Shown piece by piece: positions 1-9,018 of a DNA stretch of 64,000 bases (positions are counted from its first letter, which is position 1; the number at the start of each line of letters is the position of its first letter). A model generated the notes under the pieces. That model saw nothing but the letters and a program-made list of their open reading frames with translations, had not been told where the DNA came from and searched no databases. A program made the position numbers and the translations under genes. The DNA is taken from contig NZ_CP072941.1 of NCBI RefSeq assembly GCF_018069625.1, positions 2,666,001 to 2,730,000 on the forward strand. The letters are read 5' to 3'. Origin of the DNA: Streptomyces yatensis (GTDB lineage Bacteria > Actinomycetota > Actinomycetes > Streptomycetales > Streptomycetaceae).

Positions 1-1130
1 GCGGGCTGGGCGGGCGGCAGATCGGTGAGCCCGGTGTTGTACCGCGAGGTGTTCTCGGGCGCGGCGCAGTCGAAGGCCGGGCCGGAGGTGCCGGTGGCGA
101 AGTCGTAGTCGCGGTACGGCTTGTTGTCGGCGATGCAGTACGGCCAGCCGTAGTTGCCGGGCTTGGTCACCCGGGCGAACTCGACGGCGCCACCCGGTCC
201 GCGCTCGGGGTTGGCGGCGCCGGCGTCCGGTCCGTAGTCGCCGACGTAGACCGTGCCGGTCGGCTTGTCGACACTGATCCGGAACGGGTTGCGGAAGCCC
301 ATCGCGTAGATCTCGGGACGGGTCTTCTCGGTGCCCGGCGCGAAGAGGTTGCCGTCCGGGACGGTGTACGAGCCGTCGTCGGCCACCTTGATGCGCAGGA
401 CCTTGCCGCGCAGGTCGTTGGAGTTGCCCGCGGAGCGCCGGGCGTCGAAGGCCGGGTTGCGGTTGTCCCGCTCGTCGATGGGGGTGAAGCCGTCGGACTC
501 GAACGGGTTGCTGTCGTCGCCGGTGGACAGGTACAGGTTGCCGTCGGCGTCGAAGTCGATGTCCCCGCCGACGTGGCAGCAGATGCCGCGGGACGCGGGG
601 ACGTCCAGGACCTTCTTCTCACTGCCGGTGTTCAGGGTGCCGTCGGCGTTGAGGGTGAAGCGGGAGAGGCGGTTGACGCCGTCGAACTTGGCGAAGTCGG
701 CGGCCGTGCCCTGGGTGGGGGCGTCACCGGCGGGGGTGTCGAGCGGGGGCGCGTAGTAGAGGTAGATGGCGCGGTTGTCGGCGAAGCCGGGGTCGATACC
801 GACGCCTTGCAGCCCTTCTTCGTCGTGCGAGTAGACCGGCAGCTTGCCGGACACCTTGGTCTCGCCCGTGGCATCGGTCAGCCACAGGGTGCCGTCGCGC
901 GAGGTGTGCAGCACGGAGCGGTCGGGGAGCACGGCGAGCGTCATGGGCTCGCCGGTCTCCTCCACGCCCTTGGCGAGGGTGACCTGCTGGAACTGCTCGG
1001 CGGCCGGGGCGGGTTGATCCGCTTGATCCGCGCCCGCCGGCGGAGCGGTGAGCGCGAGCCCCGCGCCGACGAGCAGGGCGCTCGTGACGAGCGCGAGGGG
1101 CCCGCGCAGTCGAAGCCTTTTCCTGTGCAC
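1..1130 (-). CDS. Secreted PQQ-dependent sugar dehydrogenase (GSDH family), 3' part missing
   Basis: The first 376 residues are present and the gene runs off the left edge. The GTG start at 1130 follows a GGAGGA ribosome site. An N-terminal signal peptide (basic start, then a hydrophobic stretch to about residue 33) implies export. The mature part reads as a glucose/sorbosone dehydrogenase beta-propeller, with GICCHVGGDIDFDADGNLY, the STGDDSNPF loop, GNSNDLRGKVLRIK and AMGFRNPFRIS, which are typical blade motifs of this family. Relatives oxidise aldose sugars with PQQ and often carry PKD or carbohydrate-binding domains after the propeller; whether this one does cannot be seen. It is separated from the neighbouring uptake operon by a strong terminator, so it probably has its own promoter. 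The exact substrate is unknown. Confidence 0.85.
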   Translation of the reverse strand, partial: MHRKRLRLRGPLALVTSALLVGAGLALTAPPAGADQADQPAPAAEQFQQVTLAKGVEETGEPMTLAVLPDRSVLHTSRDGTLWLTDATGETKVSGKLPVYSHDEEGLQGVGIDPGFADNRAIYLYYAPPLDTPAGDAPTQGTAADFAKFDGVNRLSRFTLNADGTLNTGSEKKVLDVPASRGICCHVGGDIDFDADGNLYLSTGDDSNPFESDGFTPIDERDNRNPAFDARRSAGNSNDLRGKVLRIKVADDGSYTVPDGNLFAPGTEKTRPEIYAMGFRNPFRISVDKPTGTVYVGDYGPDAGAANPERGPGGAVEFARVTKPGNYGWPYCIADNKPYRDYDFATGTSGPAFDCAAPENTSRYNTGLTDLPPAQP

Positions 1131-1339
1131 GCTGATCCTCCGTGGAAAGAGGGGGTGTACGGGCGGGCCGTCAGGCCGCCGTGACTGGCACAGGCGCGCG
1201 CCGTCGCGCCGGGATGACCGGTCCGGGGCGAGGGGCCCCTATGTGACCGGTACATCTCAAGGACCGTAGCGGTGTTTGTCCGGTCCGGAAACCCCTTTGA
1301 CGCAAAGTAGCCCCTGCTTCATCCACGGGCAGGACAAAG

Positions 1340-1374
1340 CTGGGTGGGGGCGCGGTGTGCGGTCCCCCACCCAG
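1340..1374 (-). terminator. Rho-independent-type hairpin closing the sugar-uptake operon
   Basis: A perfect 11-bp inverted repeat (CTGGGTGGGGG at 1340-1350 and its complement at 1364-1374) with a 13-nt loop lies about 40 nt past the stop of the last operon gene. There is no clear U-tract, as is common for Streptomyces terminators. The rest of the 1131-1414 gap holds no recognisable gene. Confidence 0.7.
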
Positions 1375-1414
1375 GGGCCCTTCGGGCGGGTCCTCGATCG
1401 CCGGACGGGCGGGG

Positions 1415-2422
1415 CTACTTCTCCCCGCCCCCGAAGGCCGCGTCGAACGACGCCGTCGGCGGGTCGAAGTCGAAGTGCTTCAGCCGGGCCAGCGCCTCCG
1501 GGGCGCCGGTGAGCCGGTCCATCCCGGCGTCCTCCCATTCGACCGACACCGGACCGTCGTAGCCGATCGAGCGCAGCATCCGGAACACGTCCTCCCACGG
1601 CACATCGCCGTGGCCCGCCGAGACGAAGTCCCAGCCGCGGCGGGGGTCGCCCCAGGGCAGATGGGAGCCGAGGCGTCCGTTGCGGCCGTCCAGCCGCTTG
1701 CGGGCCTCCTTGCAGTCGACGTGGTAGATCCGGTCCCGGAAGTCCCACAGGAAGCCGACCGGGTCCAGGTCCTGCCAGACGAAGTGGCTGGGGTCGAAGT
1801 TGAGCCCGAAGGCGGGGCGGTGGCCGAGCGCCTCCAGGGCCTGGTGGGTGGTCCAGTAGTCGTAGGCGATCTCGCTGGGGTGCACCTCGTGGGCGAAGCG
1901 CACGCCCTCGGCGTCGAAGACGTCGAGGATCGGGTTCCAGCGCTCGGCGAAGTCCTCGTAGCCCCGCTCGATCATCCCCGGCACCACCGGCGGGAACATC
2001 GCCACCAGATGCCAGATGGAGGAGCCGGTGAAGCCGATGACGGTGCGGACCCCGAAGGCGGCCGCGGCGCGGGCGGTGTCGGCCATCTCCGCGGCGGCCC
2101 GCTGCCGGACGCCCTCGGCCTCGCCGTCGCCCCAGATCCGGCCCGGCAGGATGGCCTGGTGGCGCTCGTCGATGGGCGAGTCGCACACGGCCTGGCCGAC
2201 CAGGTGGTTGGAGATGGCGAAGCACTTCAGGCCGTACTTCTCCAGCAGGCTGTGGCGGCCGTCCAGATAGCCGGGCTCGGCGAGCGCCCGGTCCACCTCG
2301 AAGTGGTCGCCCCAGCAGGCGAGTTCCAGGCCGTCGTAGCCGAAGTCGCGGGCCAGCCGGCAGACCTCCTCCAGGGGAAGGTCGGCCCACTGGCCGGTGA
2401 AGAGCGTGAAGGGTCTGGGCAT
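1415..2422 (-). CDS. Sugar phosphate isomerase/epimerase (xylose-isomerase-like TIM barrel)
   Basis: The product has 335 residues and starts [19 protein letters not shown], preceded by AGGAGG. An upstream in-frame extension to 2629 is rejected because it would overlap the dehydrogenase gene and has no family resemblance. Family features are the [16 protein letters not shown] segment, a histidine/glutamate-rich metal site ([13 protein letters not shown] near residue 170, [24 protein letters not shown]) and a final PVSVEWED. These are the usual positions of divalent-metal ligands in the AP-endonuclease-2/xylose-isomerase-like superfamily. It is the last gene of the ABC-sugar operon, 14 nt after the Gfo/Idh/MocA gene. 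Such pairs commonly oxidise and epimerise inositols or rare sugars; the actual sugar cannot be told from sequence. Confidence 0.85.
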   Translation of the reverse strand: MPRPFTLFTGQWADLPLEEVCRLARDFGYDGLELACWGDHFEVDRALAEPGYLDGRHSLLEKYGLKCFAISNHLVGQAVCDSPIDERHQAILPGRIWGDGEAEGVRQRAAAEMADTARAAAAFGVRTVIGFTGSSIWHLVAMFPPVVPGMIERGYEDFAERWNPILDVFDAEGVRFAHEVHPSEIAYDYWTTHQALEALGHRPAFGLNFDPSHFVWQDLDPVGFLWDFRDRIYHVDCKEARKRLDGRNGRLGSHLPWGDPRRGWDFVSAGHGDVPWEDVFRMLRSIGYDGPVSVEWEDAGMDRLTGAPEALARLKHFDFDPPTASFDAAFGGGEK

Positions 2423-2436
2423 TCCGGCCTCCTGTC

Positions 2437-3627
2437 TCAGACGGGTACGGGGGTGTAGACGCAGTTCTTCTCCGCGCTCTCCTCGACGGCGGCGAGTACC
2501 TGCTGCACCTGCAGCCCGTCCTCGAAGGACGGCTCGGGCCCGGTCCCCTCGGCGACCGCGAGCACCATGTCCCGCGCCTGGTGGACGAAGGTGTGCTCGT
2601 AGCCGAGGGCGTGGCCCGGCGGCCACCACGCGTCCAGGTAGGGGTGCTCGGGCTCGGTCACCAGGATCCGGCGGAAGCCGGAGTCGGCGGCGGGCTCGGT
2701 GTGATCGTGGAAGGACAGCTCGTTGAGCCGTTCCAGATCGAAGGCGAGCGAGCCGTGATCGCCGTTGAGCTCGATCCTGAGCGAGTTCTTACGGCCCGCG
2801 GCGAAGCGGCTGGCCTCGAACGACGCCACCGCCCCGGAGCCGAACCGCCCGGTGAACAGCGCCGCGTCATCGACCGTGACCGGTCCGCGCGCCGCCCCGC
2901 CCGCCCCGGAGCCGCCGAGCCCCGCCACCGCGCCGGCGGGCAGCGGCCGCTCCCGGATGAACGTCTCGGTGAGCGCCGAGACGCCGATCAGCCGCTCCCC
3001 CGCCAGATACTGCGCCAGGTCGACGATGTGCGAGCCCAGGTCGCCGAGCGCCCCGGAGCCCGCGTACTCCCGCCGCAGCCGCCACACCAGGGGGAACTCC
3101 GGGTCGACGATCCAGTCCTGCAGATAGGTGACCCGTACGTGCCGCAGCACACCGAGCCGCCCCCGCTCCACCATCCGGCGGGCATAGGCGATCGCGGGCG
3201 CGCGGCGGTAGTTGAAGCCGACCATCGCCACCTGTCCGCGCTCCCGCGCCCGCCGCGCCGCCTCCACCATGGCCTGCGCCTCGGTCACGGAGTTGGCGAG
3301 CGGCTTCTCGCACAGCACGTGCTTGCCCGCCTCCAGGGCCGCGATGGCGATCTCGGCATGGCTGTCGCCGGGGGTGCAGACGTCCACGAGCTGCACATCG
3401 TCCCGGGCGATCATCGACCGCCAGTCGGTCTCGGCCGCGGCCCAGCCGTGCCGGTCCGCGGCGGCCCGTACGGCCTCCGCGTCGCGCCCGCAGACGGCGG
3501 ACATCACGGGGCGCGCGGGCAGGTCGAAGACACGGCCGACGGTACGCCAGCCCTGGGAGTGTGCGGCGCCCATGAAGGCGTAACCGACCATGCCGACGCC
3601 GAGCGTCTTCGCTTCAGGACTTTCCAT
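2437..3627 (-). CDS. Gfo/Idh/MocA family NAD(P)-dependent oxidoreductase
   Basis: The product has 396 residues, with an AAGGAG site 5 nt before the ATG. The N-terminal Rossmann fold shows [18 protein letters not shown], and the signature [12 protein letters not shown] around residue 105 carries the catalytic lysine of the EKP motif. GVNY-type and [17 protein letters not shown] segments match the C-terminal alpha/beta domain of the family. Members dehydrogenate sugars, inositols or sugar acids in the cytoplasm. The gene sits between the binding-protein gene (60-nt gap) and the TIM-barrel isomerase gene, so it probably acts on the imported sugar. The insert rich in Gly/Pro/Ala around residues 235-250 ([14 protein letters not shown]) is a likely surface loop not shared by the family. 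Confidence 0.9.
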   Translation of the reverse strand: MESPEAKTLGVGMVGYAFMGAAHSQGWRTVGRVFDLPARPVMSAVCGRDAEAVRAAADRHGWAAAETDWRSMIARDDVQLVDVCTPGDSHAEIAIAALEAGKHVLCEKPLANSVTEAQAMVEAARRARERGQVAMVGFNYRRAPAIAYARRMVERGRLGVLRHVRVTYLQDWIVDPEFPLVWRLRREYAGSGALGDLGSHIVDLAQYLAGERLIGVSALTETFIRERPLPAGAVAGLGGSGAGGAARGPVTVDDAALFTGRFGSGAVASFEASRFAAGRKNSLRIELNGDHGSLAFDLERLNELSFHDHTEPAADSGFRRILVTEPEHPYLDAWWPPGHALGYEHTFVHQARDMVLAVAEGTGPEPSFEDGLQVQQVLAAVEESAEKNCVYTPVPV

Positions 3628-3687
3628 GGGACTCCTTCTGACGATCGCAAACCGACGCGAGGTGGGGGGTCTGGCCCTCCAGCGGGC

Positions 3688-4743
3688 TCAGCTGAATCCC
3701 GTGGGGAGGTATTCGTCCACGTTGTCCTTGGTGACGACGGCGGAGTAGAGGGTGAGGGAGGCCGGGATCTCCAGCTCCGCGAGGCCGCCGACGCCCTTGC
3801 CCTGGCCGAGCGCCCGGGCGAGGTCGATGGCGGAGGCGGCCATGGTCGGCGGGTAGAGCACGGTGGCCTTCAGCACGGTGTTGTCGGCCTTGATGGCGTC
3901 CATGGCGTGCTTGGCGCCCGCGCCGCCCACCATGAGGAAGTCATCGCGCCCGGCCTGCTTGATGGCACGCTCGGCGCCGACGCCCTGGTCGTCGTCGTGG
4001 TTCCACAGGGCGTCGAAGTCGGAGTGGGCCTGGAGCAGCTGGGCCATCTTCGACTGGCCCGACTCGACGGTGAACTCGGCGGCCTGGCGGCCGACCTTCT
4101 TGATGTTCGGGTAGTTCTTCAGGGCGTCGTTGAAGCCCGCGGTGCGCTGCCGGGTCAGCTCCAGGTTGTCGATTCCCGCCAGCTCGATGACCTTGGCGTT
4201 CTTCTTGCCCTTGAGCTGCTCGCCGATGTAGTGCCCGGCGTTGAGGCCCATGCCGTAGTTGTCGCCGCCGATCCAGCAGCGGTACGCCTGCGGGGAGGCG
4301 AAGACGCGGTCGAGGTTGACGACCGGGATGCCCGCCCGCATCGCCTTGAGCCCGACCTGGGTCAGCGCCTTGCCGTCGGCGGGCAGGATGACCAGGACGT
4401 CGACCTTCTTGTTGATGAGGGTCTCGATCTGCCCGATCTGCTGGGCGGTGTCGTTGGAGCCCTCGGTGATCTCCAGCGTGACGTCCTTGTATTCCTTGGC
4501 GCGCCGCTTGGCCTGCTGGTTGATGGCGTTGAGCCAGCCGTGGTCGGCCTGGGGCCCGGCGAAGCCGATGGTGACCGCCTTACCGGGCTTGTCATTGGCG
4601 GTGTTCGCGGCCTGTTTGCTGTTCTCGTCGCTGTCGTTGTTCTCGTTGCTGGTGCACCCGGCGGCGAACAGCGCGCCCGCCGCGGCGGTGCCCAGGAGCA
4701 GGTTTCTGCGACTGGTGGGGGAGGAGCTCTGTGGGAACCTCAT
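3688..4743 (-). CDS. Sugar ABC transporter substrate-binding lipoprotein (RbsB type)
   Basis: The product has 351 residues. The N-terminus carries both a twin-arginine motif (SRRNLLLG) and a lipobox (FAAGC), indicating Tat export followed by lipid anchoring to the outer face of the membrane. The body is a periplasmic-binding-protein type 1 (LacI/RbsB-like) fold, with VTIGFAGPQADHGWLNAIN, LINKKVDVLVILPADGKAL and ALWNHDDDQGVGAERAI. The ATG overlaps the permease stop codon as ATGA, so translation is coupled. The clustered ATPase, permease, dehydrogenase and isomerase indicate import of one pentose, hexose or cyclitol; the ligand is not identifiable by eye. Confidence 0.92.
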   Translation of the reverse strand: MRFPQSSSPTSRRNLLLGTAAAGALFAAGCTSNENNDSDENSKQAANTANDKPGKAVTIGFAGPQADHGWLNAINQQAKRRAKEYKDVTLEITEGSNDTAQQIGQIETLINKKVDVLVILPADGKALTQVGLKAMRAGIPVVNLDRVFASPQAYRCWIGGDNYGMGLNAGHYIGEQLKGKKNAKVIELAGIDNLELTRQRTAGFNDALKNYPNIKKVGRQAAEFTVESGQSKMAQLLQAHSDFDALWNHDDDQGVGAERAIKQAGRDDFLMVGGAGAKHAMDAIKADNTVLKATVLYPPTMAASAIDLARALGQGKGVGGLAELEIPASLTLYSAVVTKDNVDEYLPTGFS

Positions 4744-5816
4744 GGCGTCGAACGACCCTTCTGTACCAGGACGGCGGCGACGATGATCGCGCCCTTGGCG
4801 ATCTGCTGGACATCGCTCTGAAGGTTGTTCAGGGCGAACAGATTGGTGATGGTGGTGAAGACGAGGACGCCGAGGACGGAGCCGGTGATGGTGCCGCGAC
4901 CGCCGCTGAGCAGCGTGCCGCCGATGATCGCGGCGGCGATGGCGTCGAGTTCGTACAGGTTGCCGTTGGTGTTCTGGCCGGAGCCGGTGAGGACGACCAG
5001 CATGAAGGCGGCGACACCGCAGCACAGCCCGGAGAGCAGATACAGCATCAGCCGCTGGCGTTTGACGTCGATGCCCGCGAGCCGGGCGGCCTCCGCGTTG
5101 CCGCCGATGGCGACGGTGCGCCGGCCGAAGGTCGTGCGGTTGAGCACCAGCCAGCCGAGGACCGTGACGGCGGCGAAGATGATCACCAGTGGCGGTATGC
5201 CGAGGACGTAGGAGTCCGGGAGCCCGAGGTCCAGGACCGGCTCGACGGTGACGACCTGGGTCCGGCCGTCGCTGATCTGGAGGGCGAGCCCGCGGGCGGA
5301 GGCGAGCATCGCGAGGGTGGCGATGAACGGGACCATCCCGCCGTACGCGATGAGCACCCCGTTGACCAGTCCGCAGCCGAGTCCCACCAGGACCGCGCAG
5401 AGCAGGATGCCGCCGAGTCCGTAGTCCTGGGTGGCGATCGTGGTGGCCCACACCGAGGCGAGGGCGACCATCGCGCCGACCGACAGATCGATGCCGCCGC
5501 TGGTGATGACGAAGGTCATGCCGACGGTGACGACGCCGATGACGGACGCCTGGGTGAGCACGAGCTGGAGGTTGTCGGTGCTGAGGAACTCGTCGGGCTT
5601 GGTGAAGCCGCCGACGGCGATCAGCACCGCCAGCACCCCGACGAGGGAGAGGTTGCGCAGGTCGGCCAGGCGCCGCAGCCTGCTCAGGGGGTCGGTGCCG
5701 GTGCGGCCGGCCGGCGGTTTGCCGACCGGACCGGCCGTCAGCGTGGCGCCCGCGCCCGGCACCGGGGCGGAGTCGGCCGGGGGGCTGGACGCCGGCGTGC
5801 TCCCGGGTGAGTTCAC
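4740..5816 (-). CDS. Sugar ABC transporter permease (RbsC/BPD_transp_2 family)
   Basis: The product has 358 residues. The GTG start at 5816 forms a GTGA overlap with the ATPase stop codon; the longer reading frame upstream is a shadow of the ATPase gene. The N-terminal 60 residues are a Pro/Ala-rich cytoplasmic tail, followed by about nine hydrophobic segments. The GMTFVITSGGIDLSVGAMVAL segment is the hallmark of ribose/xylose-type permeases, and AIGGNAEAARLAGIDVKR is the cytoplasmic loop that docks with the ATPase. It forms the membrane channel with the ATPase upstream and the lipoprotein downstream. Confidence 0.93.
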   Translation of the reverse strand: MNSPGSTPASSPPADSAPVPGAGATLTAGPVGKPPAGRTGTDPLSRLRRLADLRNLSLVGVLAVLIAVGGFTKPDEFLSTDNLQLVLTQASVIGVVTVGMTFVITSGGIDLSVGAMVALASVWATTIATQDYGLGGILLCAVLVGLGCGLVNGVLIAYGGMVPFIATLAMLASARGLALQISDGRTQVVTVEPVLDLGLPDSYVLGIPPLVIIFAAVTVLGWLVLNRTTFGRRTVAIGGNAEAARLAGIDVKRQRLMLYLLSGLCCGVAAFMLVVLTGSGQNTNGNLYELDAIAAAIIGGTLLSGGRGTITGSVLGVLVFTTITNLFALNNLQSDVQQIAKGAIIVAAVLVQKGRSTP

Positions 5817-7342
5817 GACGGGCTCCCTTCCATGACGAGATCGAGGACGCGGTGCTCGTCCAGCTCCCGGGCGGGCGCCGTATGCACGACGCGGCCCTCG
5901 CGGAGCACCAGCACCCGGTCGGCGAGGCCCAGGACTTCGGGCAGTTCGCTGGAGACGAGAAGGACGGCCATGCCGTCGTCGGCGAGTCGGCGGATCACGG
6001 CGTACAGCTCGGCGCGGGCGCCGACGTCCACCCCGCGCGTCGGCTCGTCCAGCAGCAGCACCCGGCAGCCGCGCAGCAGCCAGCGGGCCAGCACGGCCTT
6101 TTGCTGATTGCCGCCGGACAGGGTGCGCACCGGCCGCTCCGGGTCGTCGGGGTGCAGCGAGAGGTCGCGGACGCACCGGCGGGCGGCCGCCCGCTCCGCG
6201 CCGCGGTCCACCCATCCGGCGCGGGAGAAGCGGGGCAGCGAGGAGACCGAGACATTGCGGGTGACGGACTCCAGCATCAGCAGCGCCTGCGCCTTGCGCT
6301 CCTCGGGGGCGAGCCCGAGCCCGGCGCGTACGGCGGCGGTCACGCTGCCGGGGCGCAGCACCCGGCCGTCCACCAGGACCCGGCCCGAGGTGGGGCGGCG
6401 GGCGCCGTAGACGGTCTCCAGGATCTCGGACCGCCCGGAGCCGACGAGTCCGGCGAGCCCGACGATCTCGCCGGGCGCCACTTCGAGGTCGATCGGCTCG
6501 AACTCCCCCGCCCTGCCGAGGTTCTCCAGCCGCAGCACGGGCTCGGCGCTCGCGGCCGGAGGCGCCGTGGTGCGGCGCGGGAACGCGTACTCCACGTCCC
6601 GGCCCGTCATCAGGGCCACCACCTCGCGGGTCGGGGTGGTGCGGGCATCCAGCCCGCGGGCCGCCGCGCGGCCGTCCTTGAGCACGGTGACCCGGTCGCC
6701 GATCCGGCGGATCTCCTCCAGCCGGTGCGAGATGTAGACGACGGCGACCCCGGCGGCGGTGAGATCGCCGACGATGCGGAAGAGGTTGTCGACCTCGTCG
6801 GGGTCGAGGGCCGCGGACGGCTCGTCCATCACGATGAGCCGCACGTCGTGGGAGAGCGCGCGGGCCATCGAGACGATCTGCTGCCCGGCCGCGGACAGCT
6901 CCCCGACCAGCCGCCCCGGGTCGATCTCGGGATGCCCGAGCCGGGCCAGGAGCGCGGCGGCGGCGGTGCGGGCCGCTCGGGAGCGGACGAAACCGGCGGT
7001 GGCCATCTCATGGCCGAGGAACACGTTCTCGGCGACGGACAGCCCCTCCACCAGGTCGAGTTCCTGGTAGATGGTGGCGATCCCCAGGCGCATGGCGGCG
7101 ATGGGCGACTTGAGGGTGACCGGTGCGCCCCGCCAGAGGATCTCGCCGCTGTCGGGCTGATGCACCCCGGCGATCACCTTGATCAGGGTGGACTTGCCCG
7201 CGCCGTTCTGGCCGAGCAGACAGTGCACCTCGCCCGCTTCGACATCGAGGTCGACGCCGTCCAGGGCCCGTACGCCGGGGAAGGACTTGGTGATCGCGGA
7301 CATGGTGAGGAGCGGGCGCGGGTCGGGTGGTGCCGGTGCCAT
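5813..7342 (-). CDS. Sugar ABC transporter ATP-binding protein with two nucleotide-binding domains (RbsA/XylG type)
   Basis: The product has 509 residues and the ATG is preceded by GAGGAGG. The first domain has a Walker A GQNGAGKST, a signature with LSAAGQQIVSMARAL and a Walker B VMDEPSAALD. The second domain has the degenerate Walker A typical of RbsA-like proteins (GLVGSGRSEI), a signature LSGGNQQKAVLARWL and LLLDEPTRGVD. This tandem architecture is characteristic of carbohydrate importers for monosaccharides. It is the first transport gene of the operon. The ROK regulator gene lies 318 nt upstream on the same strand and is its likely repressor. Confidence 0.94.
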   Translation of the reverse strand: MAPAPPDPRPLLTMSAITKSFPGVRALDGVDLDVEAGEVHCLLGQNGAGKSTLIKVIAGVHQPDSGEILWRGAPVTLKSPIAAMRLGIATIYQELDLVEGLSVAENVFLGHEMATAGFVRSRAARTAAAALLARLGHPEIDPGRLVGELSAAGQQIVSMARALSHDVRLIVMDEPSAALDPDEVDNLFRIVGDLTAAGVAVVYISHRLEEIRRIGDRVTVLKDGRAAARGLDARTTPTREVVALMTGRDVEYAFPRRTTAPPAASAEPVLRLENLGRAGEFEPIDLEVAPGEIVGLAGLVGSGRSEILETVYGARRPTSGRVLVDGRVLRPGSVTAAVRAGLGLAPEERKAQALLMLESVTRNVSVSSLPRFSRAGWVDRGAERAAARRCVRDLSLHPDDPERPVRTLSGGNQQKAVLARWLLRGCRVLLLDEPTRGVDVGARAELYAVIRRLADDGMAVLLVSSELPEVLGLADRVLVLREGRVVHTAPARELDEHRVLDLVMEGSPS

Positions 7343-7660
7343 GGCTGGCCTCCTCGGCGGGTTCGCTCGATGCGGTGCGGGTCGCTGGGCGTGCCGGAGC
7401 CGCTGCGGGCGCGCGGCGGGGCGTGAGGTGGGGCGTGAGGTGGGGCTGGATGGAGCGGTGATGTGGTGCCGTGGTGAGCTGCGGGGCGCGCCGGGGTACG
7501 GCGCGCCGCCACGGTGGTCCGGGTGGTGCGGCTCGGTGGTGCCCTGTTGCGGCTCGGTGGTGCCCGGGTGGTGCGGCTCGGTGGTGCCGTGCTGCTGCGC
7601 TGTGCCGAGGTACGGACCGGCCGTGGCCGGGCTGGACCAGGTCGTCAGGCCGTCAGGCCG
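7343..7660. repeat. Intergenic region with GC-rich direct repeats
   Basis: No gene is supported in this 318-nt gap between the ROK regulator and the ABC ATPase. A perfect 25-nt direct repeat (CCGGGTGGTGCGGCTCGG...) occurs at 7519-7543 and 7564-7588, with a partial copy between them. The 8-mer GTCAGGCC is repeated three times without gaps at 7644-7667; the third copy contains the regulator's stop codon. The repeats may come from slippage; a regulatory role is possible but not shown. Confidence 0.7.
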
Positions 7661-8851
7661 TCAGGCCGGGGAGAAGAGGTGGTCGCTGATCAGGCGGGCC
7701 GCGCCGGTGACCCCGGCGGCCGGGCCGAGTTCGCCCAGCACGATGGGCAGGTTGCCGGTGGCCAGGGGCAGGGACTGGCGGTAGACCTGGGTCCGTATGG
7801 CGGCGAGCAGCGTATGGCCGAGCCCGGTGACACCGCCGCCGATGACCACCAGACCGGGGTTGAAGAAGCTGACGAGCCCGGCGATGACCTGGCCCGTACG
7901 GGTGCCGCCCTCCCTGATGAGGTCGAGGGCGGTCGCGTCGCCCGCCGACGCCGCCGCGGCGACGTCCGTGGCGGCGAGGCTGCCCACCTCCTCGAGCCGG
8001 GCGGCGAGTTCGGCCGACCGGCCGTCGCGGGCGGCCGCCTCGGCGTCGCGGGCCAGCGCCGCGCCGCCGAAGTACGCCTCCAGGCAGCCGTGGTTGCCGC
8101 AGGCGCAGGGGCGGCCGTCGGGCTCGGCCTGGATGTGGCCGATGTCGCCCGCGCTGCCCGTCGTACCGCGGTAGACCTCACCGCCGACGACGATCCCGCA
8201 GCCGATACCGGTGCCGATCTTCACGCAGAGGAAGTCCTTGACGGAACGGGCGACTCCGGCATGCTGCTCCCCCATCGCCATGAGGTTCACATCGTTGTCG
8301 ACCATCACCGGGCAGCCCAGTTCCTGGCTGAGCGCCTCCCGTACGGGGAAGCCGTCCCACCCCGGCATGATCGGCGGTGCCACCGGCACGCCCTCGGGGA
8401 ACCGCACGGGGCCGGGCACTCCTATGCCCGCCCCGTCGAATCCCTCGGCCACCCCGGAGGCCCGGAGCTTCGCGGCCATGTCCAGCACCTGCTCGAAGAC
8501 CGCGACGGGTCCCTCGCGCACATCCATGGGCTGGTTGAGATGGCCGAGAATCTCCAGTTCGGCATTGGTCACGGCGACGTCCACGGAGGTGGCGCCGATG
8601 TCGACGCCGAGCAGCCGCAGCCCGGGCGCGAGCCGGATGTTGTGCGAGCGCCGGCCACCGCGCGAGGCCGCGAGCCCGTCCGCGGCCACCAGCCCGGTCT
8701 CCAGCAGCCGGTCGATCTCCACGGCCAGCTTCGAACGCGAGAGGTCGATCTGATCGCCCAGCTGAGCGCGGGAGTTGGGGCCGCCGTCGCGCAGCAGGCG
8801 GAGCAGTCGCGCCTGATGCGCGTTCGCCGGTCGTGCCGTCATGCGCCTCAC
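7661..8851 (-). CDS. ROK-family transcriptional regulator
   Basis: The product has about 396 residues, counted from GTG 8851, which is preceded by GGGAGG at a good distance; an ATG at 8842 and a longer start at 8881 are alternatives. The N-terminal winged helix (HQARLLRLLRDGGPNSRAQLG to about residue 70) binds DNA. The ROK kinase-like body follows, with LLGVDIGATSVDVAV, the DNDVNLMAMGE phosphate site and the zinc motif GHIQAEPDGRPCACGNHGC followed by LE. ROK repressors bind a sugar or sugar phosphate and control adjacent uptake genes. The position upstream of the ABC-sugar operon on the same strand fits a local repressor. The glucokinase-like residues are intact, so residual kinase activity cannot be excluded. 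Confidence 0.9.
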   Translation of the reverse strand: MRRMTARPANAHQARLLRLLRDGGPNSRAQLGDQIDLSRSKLAVEIDRLLETGLVAADGLAASRGGRRSHNIRLAPGLRLLGVDIGATSVDVAVTNAELEILGHLNQPMDVREGPVAVFEQVLDMAAKLRASGVAEGFDGAGIGVPGPVRFPEGVPVAPPIMPGWDGFPVREALSQELGCPVMVDNDVNLMAMGEQHAGVARSVKDFLCVKIGTGIGCGIVVGGEVYRGTTGSAGDIGHIQAEPDGRPCACGNHGCLEAYFGGAALARDAEAAARDGRSAELAARLEEVGSLAATDVAAAASAGDATALDLIREGGTRTGQVIAGLVSFFNPGLVVIGGGVTGLGHTLLAAIRTQVYRQSLPLATGNLPIVLGELGPAAGVTGAARLISDHLFSPA

Positions 8852-9018
8852 GCTGCCCCTCCCGCCGTCATCGGCATCCACGTCACCGGGCTTTCACGGG
8901 GAACGTAGCAGCGGTTGTCGGGGGTGGGAAGAACTTGCGCCGCAATTGGCTACGACTTTCTCCTGCCTCAGGACAAAGTAATCCGCGCACGGATGCGCCG
9001 CGCGCGGGTGGCCGGCCT

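Noticed and set aside
2581..4821. Long open frame on the + strand opposite the sugar genes
   Set aside because: It mirrors the dehydrogenase and binding-protein genes, and such open antisense frames are common in high-GC DNA. The minus-strand proteins match known families.
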